Under the pieces are notes generated by a model. The model was not told where the DNA came from. It made no database searches and saw nothing but the letters and a program-made list of their open reading frames with translations. The position numbers were made by a program, and so were the translations under genes. From contig OY987249.1 of NCBI GenBank assembly GCA_963920765.1, positions 14,756,817 to 14,820,816 on the forward strand: a DNA stretch of 64,000 nt. Direction: 5' to 3'. This stretch comes from Ulota crispa. Lineage: Eukaryota; Streptophyta; Bryopsida; Orthotrichales; Orthotrichaceae. Below, in pieces: positions 34,843 through 49,039 of the stretch (positions within the stretch are counted from its first letter, which is position 1; the number at the start of each line of letters is the position of its first letter).

Positions 34843-37800
34843 TACCTCCAGAGGAGTCATGTTGGGGAACGATGTTCCCAGCAGCTTGATCGAGTAGTCC
34901 CGAACGAACTCCATGTTGTTCGGAAACGCCGTTGGACCCAACGTCGACGCATCCCACAGTGGTAGCGTCAGGGCCCCTGAATCCACCTGAAACAGACCAC
35001 ACGCGGTCGCACAGGTCCACGACAACTCAGTCATAGCCACTACGTTTCAACATACACACTACACGAAATCGCACCAAAAATGCACCAGACCACGGCTCAG
35101 TGCGACGAAAGGTCCTACCAGGCAAAACAAGTGTTGCAGGATCAGCACATGCAGTTTGAATCCTGGCTTGTGGAAAGTGTCCGTCAAAACTGCAAATATC
35201 TCCTGTTCGATCGTCAGAAAATATGTCTGATGGAACTGGTTGCAGAACTCCGACGCCTGCACCACACATCAACACATAACCACCCACAAAATCAGTCCAT
35301 CAGATTCCAACCTGCACCAGCATGGTGACAGCATCATCAAACACAGTGAGAACCGTCAAAGTTTCAACAGACACCTCACTTCACCCCGAGCCACTGTCGG
35401 TTTGGCATCCACGTTGTCGCCTCGATCCTTGTCGAAGCCACATTTGCCACAACATACACAGTAGCTACACGACACAACACCCCAAGCCAGGAGCCCAGCT
35501 ATTACCTGGAAGTTTGTCAGCATGTCCAGGAGGAGGTTCAGCCCGGTCTCCGCAACGTTCCGCTCCGTGTGACGAAATGCCCAGATTATGGAGTCCATCA
35601 CCAGTTTCAGTTGCTGCCAACACCCACACAACATCAGCTCCACGTACGCACAACTCCAAACAATAGCTTCCGCCTAGAACAAAACCCAAACGTTCCGTCC
35701 ACAAAAACGGACCACAAAGACACCTCCGCCAACATCATCATCGTCCTCACTCTTCACTTACTTGACTCGATAGAGTGAAAAGAGCACAGAAACAGTGGCT
35801 CGCGATTGCCCGCAACAACGAGAAGAACTTCAGCCGATGCTCTGGATAGTCCTCAAAGTTCTTCGTGATCATCTGAACAACCACACAACCTCCCGTAAGA
35901 ACTTCGCCTCCGCCAAACCTACGCCCCCGAACTGCACTAAACCTCCACCACCCACTACCCAGTAAATGGATCACTGTATTGGGTCCACCATAACATTGCT
36001 GCATGTACGTACATCCAGAGTGCATGCGAAAACGGCTTCGAATATCCGCGGAACGTCGTCCATCATGGCGCTCTTCAACCTGCACACGCACTTCCAAAAC
36101 TCAATCCCTCGCTCCCACGCCGTCATCCACTTCGCTCAAAGAAGCACATCGCCAAATCCCCTCTCCTCACTCAACTCAACACACACATCAACCGTCGGCC
36201 CCTAGCAAGCGCAACTATCTTTGCTCCAAACCAAAAGAACGGACCCAAGCAAAGGCCTTCGCCCACCAACGACCACACATAGGCACGTGACTCATACGCA
36301 CTTGTTGATGATCGTCGCAAACAGAGACAAAACCTCCGACTCCCGGGCGTCCGACACGTTGCGGGCATAGTCGCCCAGGATGGGATCCGTCATAGCCGGG
36401 ACGAAGTTCTTTGCGATCAGTTCCGCATCGTCCGCTTTATCCACGAACGTCTCGATCAACTTCAGAGTCTCCCGCTTCACCGACCTGCACAAATCCCACA
36501 TGCATGTTCTCGTTGACCACCAGCTTTCCAAACTCTCACTGCCCTCAAGCTTCCGAACGTACGACCAGGAACATCCCTCCCATACAACGCATTGTCCGGG
36601 TCTGTCTTATGAAACACTTGCGCACAATCACTCGCAGCATTCGGACTTCCTACCTCAACAGTTTCACGAACGAGGTCTTCGATGCGTACGGTCCTCCATC
36701 AGCAATGCTACTCGATATCAGCTCGCTGTACAGTCTGCATTCATCATGCATGAAAGAATGAAAAGAGGACTTTCATAAAGAAGCCTTCTTCCAAACGAAT
36801 CTCTACTTGGGCACAATATTGCCAACAAACAGCCCACTGTTTCAGGGTACGATTGCCACGTCTTCCAAACTGCACATGTCTTCTGCCAAGAATCCAGCTT
36901 CGCAAGCACTTACCTATAGACATTCAACATATCCAGGTACACCAATGATATTTGAGACAGGAAAGCCTGGCCGAGAGAGCTGGCGACGCTGGTGTTCAAC
37001 TGCACACATATATACAACCCACGCCAGCACTGGCTCAGAAACTCACTAACCAAGCGCCTCATACGGATGTTTCACTGCTAATCGATCCACCACACACCTC
37101 CATCGACCGTGGTTCCCGTGTCGATTCACACTTGCCAAATGGGCTGCCTAGTCAACGGTTACAGGGCTAGGGACAAAGTGCAGGGAGATCCGAAAAACAA
37201 AAGAAAGTCAGCGGAGTGAAATGTCAAAAAAAAAACGGAATTAAATCTCAATCAACCGGGATAAAAGCTGAAGATTTTCTTGAAAAATCCTAATTATAAT
37301 ACAAATATATAGGCAATATCCAGTGCATGCACTAAAAAACCGGTTGAAAATGAGAAATGTAGGATTTTTGCCGAAGAAGCTCAAAATCTCCCGCACACTA
37401 GCTGGGGATACACACCTGCAGAATGTTGAGTACGGCTCGTACGACATCCAGTGCTTTCAAGTACTCCACACTTTGACGAGCCCTGATGATTTCCACCCAT
37501 CTCTGCACACAGGCCACAGCCTGATCAGCCAAATGCAAGAGCCGCTGTCAAAGTAACTGGATTGCTTCCAGACTATCCATCGCACTTTCCGTCCACCACA
37601 TGAACAGAGTCGAAAAACCACCACTCACAATAAAGTTCACAACACCGGGCCAGATGTACTATAAGCTCAACATCAAACAACTTCACGCATCCACTCGTGA
37701 TTCCGTTACCGACGCACACAACGCCCAATCCAGCATTTGCCACATCTCATGCAACGGCAAAACCCTACATCCACATTCAACCTGATTTGGAAGCTCCATC

Positions 37801-40800
37801 AGCTTCTGCAGATACTCGTCCCGCCTTTGAGGGTCGGATTCCGCTTGAATCATGAATCCAACCTGTCACAACACTCGCAATTGTTGACACCCACTCTTCC
37901 TGCATTCTGATCCCTGCTAATGTACCCAGTGAAGCCGTCTACACGCGATCCAACAAAATCAAACAAACCAAGCAACCAAGTCACAGAAACAAGATCCACG
38001 TACTGCTTCGTAGAATGTATGAATCTGGTGGGCCTCCAGATCCAGAATGGTTGTTGGCAACCCCTTCAGGAGCTCCCACACGAAAGGCTCTGTCTCCCCG
38101 ACCTAAAATCCAACCCCAAATAACTTCCACTTAGAAACACAACACGAACGACTCTTCACATAATGCTGCTCCACCGTAGATGAACCCGGTGAGATATCGA
38201 TCTTCACAGAACACAAACTTCCCTGCACATCGACCTCACCAGAATCTACAGCACACAGCCATTGAACGCCCAAAGTACCTGGAGTATGACGAACTTCCTT
38301 TTGCATTTCTGAACTATCTTCAGAAACGTGTCGCACGCCATATCCTGATCATTGCATCACACCATGTCAGTCCACATACACAACACGTCTCCGCTTACCA
38401 CATTATCCTACTTGTTCAGGGTTCTTCGCAAGTGACGCATCTTCAAAGCGGCACAAAATAACACGACGAACCCCATCGTGAAGCAAAATCAAAAATCATG
38501 AAGTATCCGATCCCCAACGACGATCCTGACCGCGAGACAAGGAAAGCCACCTGAACACCAGGATGAGTTTCGTGCATGAACTCAAACAGCTTGTTCACGA
38601 CAGTCTTCAGAAACTTCCAATGAGCTCTCAAAAACCGAGGATACTGGCCCACCACATACCTGACAACGTGCGACAAGACGTTATCTCAACCAAACAATTA
38701 GCTGGAATCAAAACATCCATAGCTCTACATTTTACGTTATGTCTATGAACCCATGTTAGGTCTTCTTTGGATACTTCGCTACCTCAAATTCTCCCTACAT
38801 ACATCTACAAGAGGTCGTCCTGTGTTGTTAGGACATCACATGCCTCGTGATCACTTGAACTGAACAGTTTACAAACGTGGTGTACAGCAATGAAAGGAAG
38901 TGACATCTCCAATGACATCGTCGGTACGTCTTTAACGCTAAAACAAATTCTCACTAAAAGGCTGCAAGGGAAAGTCCGTACATGATGTTGCTCGCAATCA
39001 CCGCCTTGTTGTCCTTGCCCTTCGTGATTTCGCACAGGTTCAGCAGATCGCGAATCACCGTCACAAGGAAACGGTTTTCCTGCTCCGCCCAACAACCGCG
39101 CATACAAATTACAAACCGTCCAAACACGTTCCATCAAGAAGGCCACGAGCGGTGCCCAAAATGCTCACGTGAAATAAGAGATACAGATGGAACGGGAAAT
39201 GACACTCATAAAACCACCCGGCCTTCCCTCGTCAACCAAACCCTCGCACACAGGGGGAACCACGGGACTAACACATTTCGCAGGCTCTTAGATGACACCG
39301 TCCTACCCACCTGACCTGACACTACTGCCAACCAACCGATGAGACATTTACCTGGTCCTCCACCATAGACCCCGAGATGGAGCCAATAGCCCAGCACAGT
39401 GTGTTCAGATTGGTCCACGCCCATTCCTCGCCGTTCAGTTGCTTGTTTAGCTTTTTCAGCATCTGCACAACTCTCAACACCAGCACGTCTGACGATCACT
39501 CCCAAAACACAAACCGGCGTCACTCTTGAGCACATCAACTAAACGCGACGGAACCCTGTCACTTCAGAAACGGCCACAATATCGTGGATCAGCTGCGACA
39601 TGGAACAGAACTCACCTGCTGCTCTGTATCTTCGTGGTCCAAATGGGACAAATAAATCAGAGTCTCTCTCATAATCTGGGCAACCACACCGCAATAAGTC
39701 AGTAAAAACACGACAAGCTCCTGCACCATACCTCAAGGAATGCCTCGAAGCTCGAGGAAACCCCTATACAAGACATCACCGTTGCTCAAATCACCGGGCG
39801 GAAAGCGACAATCATGGAGAGCATCAACGGACACTGGTGTTCATATCATTGTCTTCAGCACACTGATCCGTCAAACCATGCTGAATGCAGAGGAGATTCC
39901 CCAGGAAAGGGGGACAAGGAGGCAGTAATTGGGCACCTTATACTGGACAAGTACGTCGTTGTCCTTCATAGTCTCACGTACAATGTTGCCATTCTCGTCT
40001 TCTACTATCAAAACTTCCTCTGGTTTAGCCATGCGACTGATCATTAGCATCCTCAACTTCGATAAAGGTCCGGCGTACAACTGCTTACGATGCGAAAGCT
40101 GCGCTCCCATCCCGTTCATCATTCCTCCAACCTGCGAACGCAATCCCCAACAAAATATCTGAATATCATCTCACGTGGCATAACTCAAATGAACAGGGTC
40201 AAAACAGCATCACCCATAACAAGCAGAACACTACTGGAATAAATGACTGAGGATCGGCAGAAACAATTTGACAGTAGGCTCGTTCAGTAGAAACTGCACA
40301 AGCGCTGCACGTTTATTTGATCTGGTCGAGTGCTAGGCTGAGGGCAATAGCGGAGGTCATGCCTTTAGTGAAATATCATCGCAGTTTTGGATTCAGATTC
40401 ATCATCGTTTAACTAGTGAACCGATATGTAGATATCATTCTTCACCAAAATCAAGACCGAAACTTAGCGCATGTGAAGTTTCGAAACACGTTACTTCTGC
40501 CCTTGAAGAGAGCTATAATTGACGGCGAAATAAGGAGTAGCTTTAGTTTTAAGATGATTATCCTACAAGTTATGTTACAATTGAGAGCATAACAGCAGGT
40601 ACAGACGCAACCATCACTGACGAGGACGCCTCATGCTGCTAACGTCCAAGCTCACAATCGTACTACTTCGAGAGCAATAAAGCCTTGGAACCAACAATAT
40701 GAAGGGCAAGTTCTCTCTACATTGTAAATCTCAGAATTATTCTTCCTCAAAGCTTTCGGAGGTGATCATTGAAAACTAACTATGGGAAGCCATGTTCCTC

Positions 40801-43800
40801 CACGTCAAAAAATCAGTCAATCTGCAATTTTTCTACCTTATTATTCAAGACATGCGTTACAAGTCAGTCTACGCAACGACATGAAAGAAATCTTACTGAC
40901 CTGAAGCCCCAAGGGGCGAGGTGCAGCGGGGGTTTCCATGTTGCATTCTGACTGGAAGAGATCGCAAACCAGTGCGTTCCAGTAATCAAGACAAACCTGT
41001 ATGAGTGCAACACAACCATTTTAGTATTAAGAGCATTACTCCGCAATGAATGTGAGAGCAACCTTTGCCATCCTACAAAAGAAATTTTATTTGACATCAC
41101 ATTTCAAAGTTGAAACTCACGAATTTGGGGCTGGGAAGATTCTAAAATCACAACTATAAAAACACTTCCCAACCACATGAGATTATAATACGCTCTCCAT
41201 AACCATCTGTTACAAATGCTAAGAAACTATAAATGGCTCATTCGGCAAACCCAATACGTTCTTGTTCTTGAGTTTCAGATCCTAAAATCAAGAATGAGGC
41301 CATTAAATGAAGAATCCCTCAGAGAAGCTGATAATTTGATCATCTCTTTTTCAAGGAAGGAATTCATGAGCACTACAACCATGCATACCTTAAAAACCTC
41401 AGTATCATCAACGTATGAAATACCGATCAAATATTCCAGCCCCATCAGCAGAGCTGTTTGATTCTCCGGAGTTTTTTCCAACACCCCAATATGTGACTGC
41501 AAACCCAGTGTCTCGCAGGTTAGCTTCAGAGAAAGTATCCGAACTCTAAATCAGGATAACCCCAGAAAACCTAAGAAAAATAAATCAGAAAAAACTGCAT
41601 TCTTGAAGTCTCATAGCAGTAAGAAGTCCAAAACGCATGCAATCCTTGAAAGGTAGTATATAGGTGCAGAAGTAGGTAGGAAACTAGAATGTAGATGAAC
41701 CTTAAAGAATGCGGTGAAGAACATTGCCAGATTCTGGATAAACGCCTGCAAAACAAGACGAATTCATGAAAATTTGGGAAGGAACAGAAAACCGGAGGAC
41801 AATGCTTTCACAGTCGCAAAATAATTCAGATAATGCCCACGCCCGTTCTGAATACATAAAATGCAGAATTGCAGAGCTAGGCATGCTCGCATGGCCTCTC
41901 TTTCGTAAGTCGAAGCTCAGAAAAGGATCATAAAATGACCGAATACCAAAGTGGAACGACCAGTCAAGTACAAAGTCATTCAGTAGATCTCGAAATAATT
42001 GATGATCCTTCTAATTACAAAAGCCTAAGAAAACACGGTACCTGATCATCGTCCGACCCACTTCCGTACGCCTCTGGAACGTTGGTGCCTGGCGGTAGAA
42101 TAATCTGCATTTGAAGCGTAAGTCAAATTCTAGCAACATCCATGAATTGGACACATAATTAATTCGATATCAGAACAACCAAAAGCATAGAATACGATAG
42201 CTGCGACCATCAGAAATCGTAAAGGCAGTGATACGTTAAAATACTCATTAACAAGCTCACCATACGCATTCTCCCCCAGCACCAACCAGTCAAAAGTATC
42301 CAACATGATTCCTTGTAATCCAGAAGTTTATACCTGGAGCTGCACCATGAAAATGGTGTACAATTTCACAAATTGGACAACGTAGTAATCTCCACAGCTA
42401 AGAACAGCCACCTGCAAAATTCTTAAATTTCTAAGTTCATGATTATCCAACACTGCATAGACGAGCACAATTTTTTCAATTTGTTCCAAAAACATTGGAA
42501 TTGCTAATACAAAGCTGGAGAAGAGAAGATCCAGATGTAAAGTGAAAACACTCACCTCAGACAGACACTGCAGTGTCAGGTTGCGATAACCGACAGCAGG
42601 AAATAGCTTCAGTAATGTCTCGAGCTGCAAGGCGACCAATATAACATGAATATTGAAAACCAACCAATAAAACCACGAGACACGATAATGATGAAGAAGA
42701 TGAGTATTGCAGTCACTTCAAAATGGATACCAGCATAAATTCTAATTCAGTCTACAGTGTACGTCGAGCGTCAAGGCATGTCCTAATCGTTGCTTTCAAC
42801 AAAAGCAAAGAATTCTGTAATTCGGGAGTCAACTACCGGTATATCCCAAGGCCAAATGTCGTTATCGGGAAAAAGCACGTACCAAAGATGATTCAAATAT
42901 ATAACCAAGGGGAATCCATGACAGAAAAGCATGCAGAGTGGCCAGTGTTGCTCGGATAAGTTCAGGCCGTTGAGACATTGACAGAACATATTGGCATAAC
43001 TCATGAATGAGCTGGAATTCACTGTTGGACGATCCCACAATTTCAGGTGTCAGTACAAGACTTTGGCGAGTACCAGGGATATGCCAGAGCCTTCACTTGG
43101 TCCAAGTGGTGTACATTAAGGATTAAAGCCTTCCGGCACTCTCGTCAGATACATGCAATAAAAAACGGCATTTCTTCCCAAGCACAGGCCACAGGACAAA
43201 CACATACCTGTTTAAGGAATTCTTCAACTCTTTAATCTTACTTTGAGTCAATTCTCCTCGTGAGAAATCAAAAACTTCCTCGCTCAGCAGCTGCATTGTG
43301 ACACTCCGAGTCAGCGCTTTTGGGTATCCAAATTACACTCATCACAATGATTACAGATGTTTAATTCAGCTAAAGCAAGACGACCGGCACTAATACTCAA
43401 ACAAGCTTGGGGCCGGGGCTTACCTTCAATATAACCATGCAGTTTTCACATAGTGTTTCGCTGCTTTTCGCAGCTGCAACGAGATCTGGTATAAACCTGG
43501 GCCATCGAGCAGGCCATTCGTGCTTTAAAACCTGAACCAAATGAACATTCATCCTCGTGAATGCCAAAACTGTCACCGATTCGAGCCAGGTCCAGGCCCC
43601 AACTGTACATAGTAAAAACGAGCATACTACAAATCCCCAGATCCTGATATCAGCAATTAGTACGTGCAAATCCCACATCACTCAAGCATCGGCTGAAAGG
43701 CCTCTATGAACAAGGAAATGAGCACATATGTAGAACAATCGATACCACTACTAATAATGCCACCTCGCGAGATCCTTTACAAAAAGCTACACCTGCATCA

Positions 43801-46099
43801 CGCTAGGTTCATAACACAGAAAGCCACACATATGAGCTTACAAGTGCATCCAAGTATATCCAAACCTGAACAAGAATGATGTTTAACTTGTTCACGTACA
43901 ACCTCTCGGCCCGAAACGACGTTTCGTTACTTGAAAGCTGCATTGAGCGTAATTTCGGTAAGACTAAACGAGACACCGGCAGCAGCCAGGAGCAGTAAAG
44001 TGAGACGACTCAAACAAATAAACACCAGAGAGGAAAATGAGGGGAACAAGGAGGTTCAGAAGAATGCTGATTGACGCAAAATCGGAGCGAACAGAAAGGC
44101 AAATCTAACGAGCACCGAGATCATAAGGGAAAGTTACGATTTAACGAATGAACCTGGACAATAAGGTCTGATATATAATTCTTGATGCCGTCGCGTTGCT
44201 CCACAGGAAGAGCATTCCATCGATATTTAATTACTCCCTCCAGCACCTTCATCACAAGTAATAGGTGCACGAAGTCGTTGTTATTCAATGAGGTACAAGC
44301 GAAGACTAATCTCAACGACTTGACACTACATTTGCACGTGACCTTACCCGACTCCATCAAAAGGAATTAATCGACATCGATTAAAGCGCCTACATACTGT
44401 CACAACGATACCATGCGGCAGAACCCTCACCTGAAGTGCATAGAATTTGGAATTTGCAATGGTAGAGTTTTGGAGGATTGTAACCACTCGGGTCCATGTG
44501 TCCGGATGCTCTTGCAACTGCCTCAACACCCTTTCAGCAGCAGATCTCTGCATTAAAGTGGGATAAATCAGCAAAAAACATCTTCATTGCCAAAGCCCTC
44601 AAAAACAATAATGCCTCTAAATTTTATTCCAGAACGTTTGCTAATAAACATGCACGAAAAAACGGCAGTAAAGTATGCCCCAATCACCAGCAACACGTGA
44701 GTATAACTGCAGTATGACCACGGAAGAGATGACGTCCAATTCTCTCATTGAAAGGAGACAGTGTAGCTGAAAGCAGTTACTCACTACGTTGATCATCAAG
44801 CCTACGAGCACCCGAGTTCATGAAAGTTATAGATAAAGTACTACGTTACCGACACGGCTGGAAGTGAAAACCCTGTCCAAGTGGCGATATCGACCTGCAC
44901 GGCTAACGATCGTGAAACAGTAGCTGATGCAACAGAACTCCTCCAGGCACTTCAAAGACATACCGATTGTAGGAAGAAACTGATGTAATCAATTCACAAA
45001 TGGGATCTCTAATCGTAAGAACCGAGAAGTATGTAGAGCGGAGCACTATCCTCGGGGAATCGATTCTCCGACTTCATGCAAAGACGCGTCTCCATGAGCA
45101 TGAAGGAGGTCCAAAATCAAGGCAAGAACTGTCTGAATATCATAGGACTAAGCTTAGGTAAAAGGTCTAAAGGCAATGTGGATCAATCCGGACGCGCTTA
45201 ACCTTACGTGAGTTACAAATCTGACCTAATGCATGACTTCAACAAGATCTTCTCTAGCGTCTGATACCCCAAAAAACTGCACGTAAACCACCATTATTCT
45301 CACGGCTGTAGGTCAATAAACTCGTTTTACCGTTTCAATGAAGGTTTGAAAAGCTAGGGTACGGAAAAGAAGTCCGTGTTTTGCTGAATTAGGAAACCAC
45401 TTGTGCTCCTGGATAACAGAATACTGTGGGCTTAGCCACTAAAGAATACCGCAAGTCCATCACTCAGGCATCCAACGTGATCAGATGCAACCCCATACTC
45501 CCTGACACACAAAAGCGTATCACTCAATTTAAGCACTTCCCGATTTGAATTTAATATTGAGCCGACGATAATGGCGACACAACTCACACAAGGCAATGGT
45601 TTTGTCTGAGAGCAGCTCAGCCCGTCATATGCTGGTATTGCTCCGGAAGTGGGAGACAACGATTAACATTAATGCAGAAGCAAAACAAGTAATGTGGAGC
45701 AATGTGCGCATCGTCACACACTGTACACTTCCCATACATTGGTTGCTTCAAAAACCTGGCGACAAATCCAATTACTGACCACACAAAAAAACTATTCCCC
45801 CAATCCACGCTACCAAAGCACGAACTCCACAAACAAACTGACGCAATTCAGCCTGCTCATGTCCCCCTCGAAGTAAACCGTAGAGATCGAAAAAAGGTCA
45901 TATCCGATACTCAATGCTCCTCCCGAAAGACTACAACGTTCAAAAAACCCGGAGAATCGTGCGAATGATCAGGCCTCTCAAACAAACAAATATATCACAA
46001 TACCTCGATTTTGGAGCCGGTGCCGTAAAATGCTGCCACAGTCGCATCAAGAAGGCCGACATCAAAAGGCTGGCTGAAATCCAACAGCTTCTCCGCCAT
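34098..46099 (-). CDS. XPO1: Exportin-1 (XPO1/CRM1), full gene
   Basis: Nuclear export receptor for NES cargo, working with Ran-GTP at the nuclear pore. 32 coding exons close in phase to 1071 aa, the usual family length. Complement exons: 46004-46099, 44431-44547, 44154-44246, 43866-43937, 43424-43531, 43208-43290, 42883-43021, 42556-42624, 42334-42411, 42042-42104, 41701-41745, 41389-41496, 40901-40996, 39937-40131, 39616-39675, 39352-39462, 38982-39079, 38551-38659, 38279-38344, 38004-38102, 37782-37862, 37416-37502, 36914-36999, 36654-36734, 36302-36484, 36013-36079, 35762-35872, 35506-35613, 35119-35256, 34846-34986, 34462-34566, 34098-34220. It starts [11 protein letters not shown]. An importin-beta N-terminal-like part begins near residue 33 ([16 protein letters not shown]). 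HEAT repeats follow. Cys527 in [16 protein letters not shown] is the family's leptomycin-B-reactive cysteine. The end matches the second copy at 277-694. No frame breaks. Confidence 0.96.
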
Positions 46100-46799
46100 G
46101 ACGTCCCGCCACTTCTCCGCACCAGCAATATCAACAACCGACCGAGCGTTCCAAGCACCGTCTCCGTCACCGAAACGCACGAACTCAATCAATTAACAGC
46201 CAGAATGCGATCTCCAAGAACCTCGGGTAGCGCTCGCAAGAACTCGTGTTCCCGACACACGTGACCTAATGCGCGTCACCGCATGGTTGGACAAAGAGTG
46301 TGCAACAATCGGCGAGGGGCAGCAATGAGAGAATTGGTGAATCTTGAGTGACGCGACGCAGAGTAGTTCAAACGGTCGAGTGGCGCCGGAGAACAAGTGC
46401 GGGTGGTAGTGTGGGAGTCGGAGCAGAGTTGTTGCGGGAGCTCCAAACCCTAGAAGGTCGAGCTGATTGTTGTTGGCAATTGAACTAGATGTTCATGGAA
46501 AACCATCGCCACTTCACCCCGGGGGAAGCTGGCCCAGTGAGTCCCGACGCGACGCTCTCGCTTCGGCGAAAGGTTCTAGAAGCCAGTCACCACGAGGGAC
46601 GAATCTCATAGCCGGACATCCCCTATTGTTCCCGGTAGTGTGCAGCCTCGCCTTGTCATCGACCGGGTTGACGGCGTCGGTCCCTACCATCTGCCCCTGT
46701 CAAAAAAAAACTATCACAAGCTAAGGTGACGTATTTGGGACGCTTCACAAGTCAATTGTGGTACAAAATGGTCATATTTGAAAGAATATGTTTAGTCCC
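46100..46799 (-). promoter_or_regulatory. Presumed XPO1 5' untranslated region and promoter
   Basis: This is the GC-richer upstream flank of XPO1. The open frames here (for example 46467-46724) have no recognisable motifs and are treated as chance. No TATA box or start site could be fixed. Assignment is by position. Confidence 0.4.
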
Positions 46800-46803
46800 T
46801 TAA

Positions 46804-47100
46804 CCCATAAATGCCTGGGCACCAAATTTTAGTATTCTACACATCAAAATTTGATGTCTTGGGTATTGAGGATGTTGCTTATTAAAAGTGTTGGATGTAT
46901 TCATACAATGATCGTTTGGTATATGGAAAAATGGCTTCATGACAAATGTCAAAAAATTCCCAAAAAATCCTAATTGATCAATTGTATATATATAACTTGA
47001 CACAAAATTTACAGCTCCAATGGGATTTGTGTACTACCCAAGTACTCCACTCATATACAACATGGGAGAGCATATACAAATGAACAACATTCTTAAGGGG
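46804..47100. mobile_element. 297-bp TTAA-flanked non-autonomous element
   Basis: It begins CCCATAAATGCCTGGGC after TTAA (46800-46803) and ends CATTCTTAAGGGG before TTAA (47101-47104). The exact TTAA on both sides with CCC/GGG ends fits a piggyBac-mobilised MITE. No coding capacity. It lies in the spacer between the divergent XPO1 and POLA genes. The segment from 47105 to 47740 has no gene; three imperfect copies of GATGCAAAGCA occur at about 47321-47390. Confidence 0.6.
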
Positions 47101-47739
47101 TTAAAGTATTGATTTTGTAAACCACATTAACTTTCAATACTAGTGAATTAGGTAGGGTGGAGAAGATTTTGCAGTGCAAGGCAATCTTGAGAATTGCTCT
47201 CCAAGCTTGTCTAGTTATAAATTGCAATACATAATCTCCCTCACCCACCTTGGTCTATATAGTACCGCGCCCTCCAACTTAACTTCATTTACTTCTCAAA
47301 ATCACACTATCTAGGTTTTTGGATGCAAAGCAAATTTGTTGAGGACCCGGATGCAAAGCAAGTCTGTTGCAGACCCGTTGGGTTTTCAAATGCAAAGCAG
47401 CTTGCAAACTCGACAAATCCATTGCAGATTGTTGACTTTTAATTTGCCAAGCAACCTCCTAGGCTCCTAGCTCTTCAAAAAGATACCATCTAGCTGAGGA
47501 AAAAGAACAAGCGATAATAAATTAGAACGGTCATGTGCATAAACTTTTTCAACAACCATTTGTTGTTGGCACGCATATGATCAAAGGTAATTTCATTAAA
47601 AATTCCTTTTGGAACTCTTGGACAATTGCAATACGATGACTTACAATGATTTCAGACGTGCTGAAATTTATGCGTTGCATTGTGCAGGTTTATCAGCGCA
47701 TTGAATTGCTCAAGAGCTCTCCATGCCTCAGTCCTTAGT

Positions 47740-48640
47740 TTTCAGTATTTTGAAGATATGTGTAGAACAAGACACCCCTTTGAAACTAGCAAGAAGAAAA
47801 CAATGCACGAAGCTGACTGAACGAGACGTGCAAATGTTGAAGTGGATAGTTTGTGGTGACAAGAATGGCCACATTGTCTGACATCACCAATCGATTGCAT
47901 GTTCCTATAAGTCCTTCCACTGTGCGTTTTGCTCTTCATGGCGTAGGCTTGCAATTGTGTGTTGCTAGAAAGAAACCATACTTGACCAACATGCATCGAA
48001 TTAAACAATTAGCCTTTGCACGGGCTCACAAAGATTGACCTTTTGAGGAATGGAGAAGGTTGTCTAGATTGATGAGTCCTCCTTTGAAATTGGGAGGAAC
48101 TTTTGACGGGTTCGCGCTTGGAGGACAATAGATGAACGCTACCATCATGATTGTATTGCACCAACCTTCAAGTCTAGAAGGTCTTCTGTCATGATATGGG
48201 GTGGCTTTGCAGTTGGCCACAAGTCATCCTTGGTCATAATGCCCTTAGATTGGCGCAAAGCCGTTGACTTTGTGGACCTTGTGTATAATGGCCCATTATT
48301 GGATCTTATGGGTCGTGTATTGGGTGCAATTTTTATGGAAGATGGTGCACCCATTCATTGCAATCTTGTCTCAAGGCAATGGCGAGAAATGCACATGATG
48401 GTCAAGCTAGACTGGCTTGCAAACTCCCCAGATTTGAATCCAATTGAAATCATTTGGGCAATGATGAAGGATACTTGTTAGCAACTGAGCCTGCAATGTG
48501 CTCCCAAGGAAGAGACTTGTGCACTACTGCATCAGCTATGGGACAACGCTAATGAGGCAAAGTTGGAGAGCTTGGTACACTCAATGCCATAATGCATTGT
48601 GATAGTTATAGCATCAAAGGGAAGGATGACTTGTTGGTAG
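47740..48640 (+). pseudogene. Tc1-like transposase, second decayed copy
   Basis: Plus-strand remnants follow the order of a Tc1-type transposase. A helix-turn-helix part near 47800-48035 includes KLTERDVQMLKWIV, then SPSTVRFALHGVGL and RIKQLAFARAHKD. The catalytic-core C-terminal part at 48191-48481 has MIWGGFAVG, FMEDGAPIHCN (second Asp) and ANSPDLNPIEIIW. The pieces lie in different frames and are broken by stops (for example near 48036 and 48480), so no enzyme can be made. It is only distantly like the 6260-7301 copy and belongs to a different subfamily. It sits between XPO1 and POLA. Confidence 0.82.
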
Positions 48641-49039
48641 ATCACCTTACGAACCACAAAAAAAATTATGTAATAAAATTGCCTTTGCATTGGGTATTTT
48701 TTTGCTTCCAAATATACTTTCCCTCAATACGTGATATGGACATTTTTATGCTTACAGTTTAGATATAGGGTACAACAATATGGCTCTTTGTATTCAAATT
48801 CCTCTAATCTAGTTGCCCATGGCCCCTTCATATTCAAATTCCTTTAATTAGTGATGGAAGTTACCCATGCCATGCACAACATTACAAGCCTCACAAAGTT
48901 TATACATTTCCTACATGTCTTTCTATTGGAAAGATTAGACAAACGTATTAACTTATGCACAATGGAAAAAATGGGTTCCATATTTTGATTTTTTCAGGTG
49001 AACGAAGTTAAGTTGGAGGGCGCGGTACAGTCGGGTACA

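Noticed and set aside
37683..37755. Possible XPO1 exon reading [10 protein letters not shown] on the minus strand
   Set aside because: The true exon that continues the family sequence is 37416-37502 ([15 protein letters not shown]). Including this stretch would insert residues not found in exportins, so it is treated as intron.
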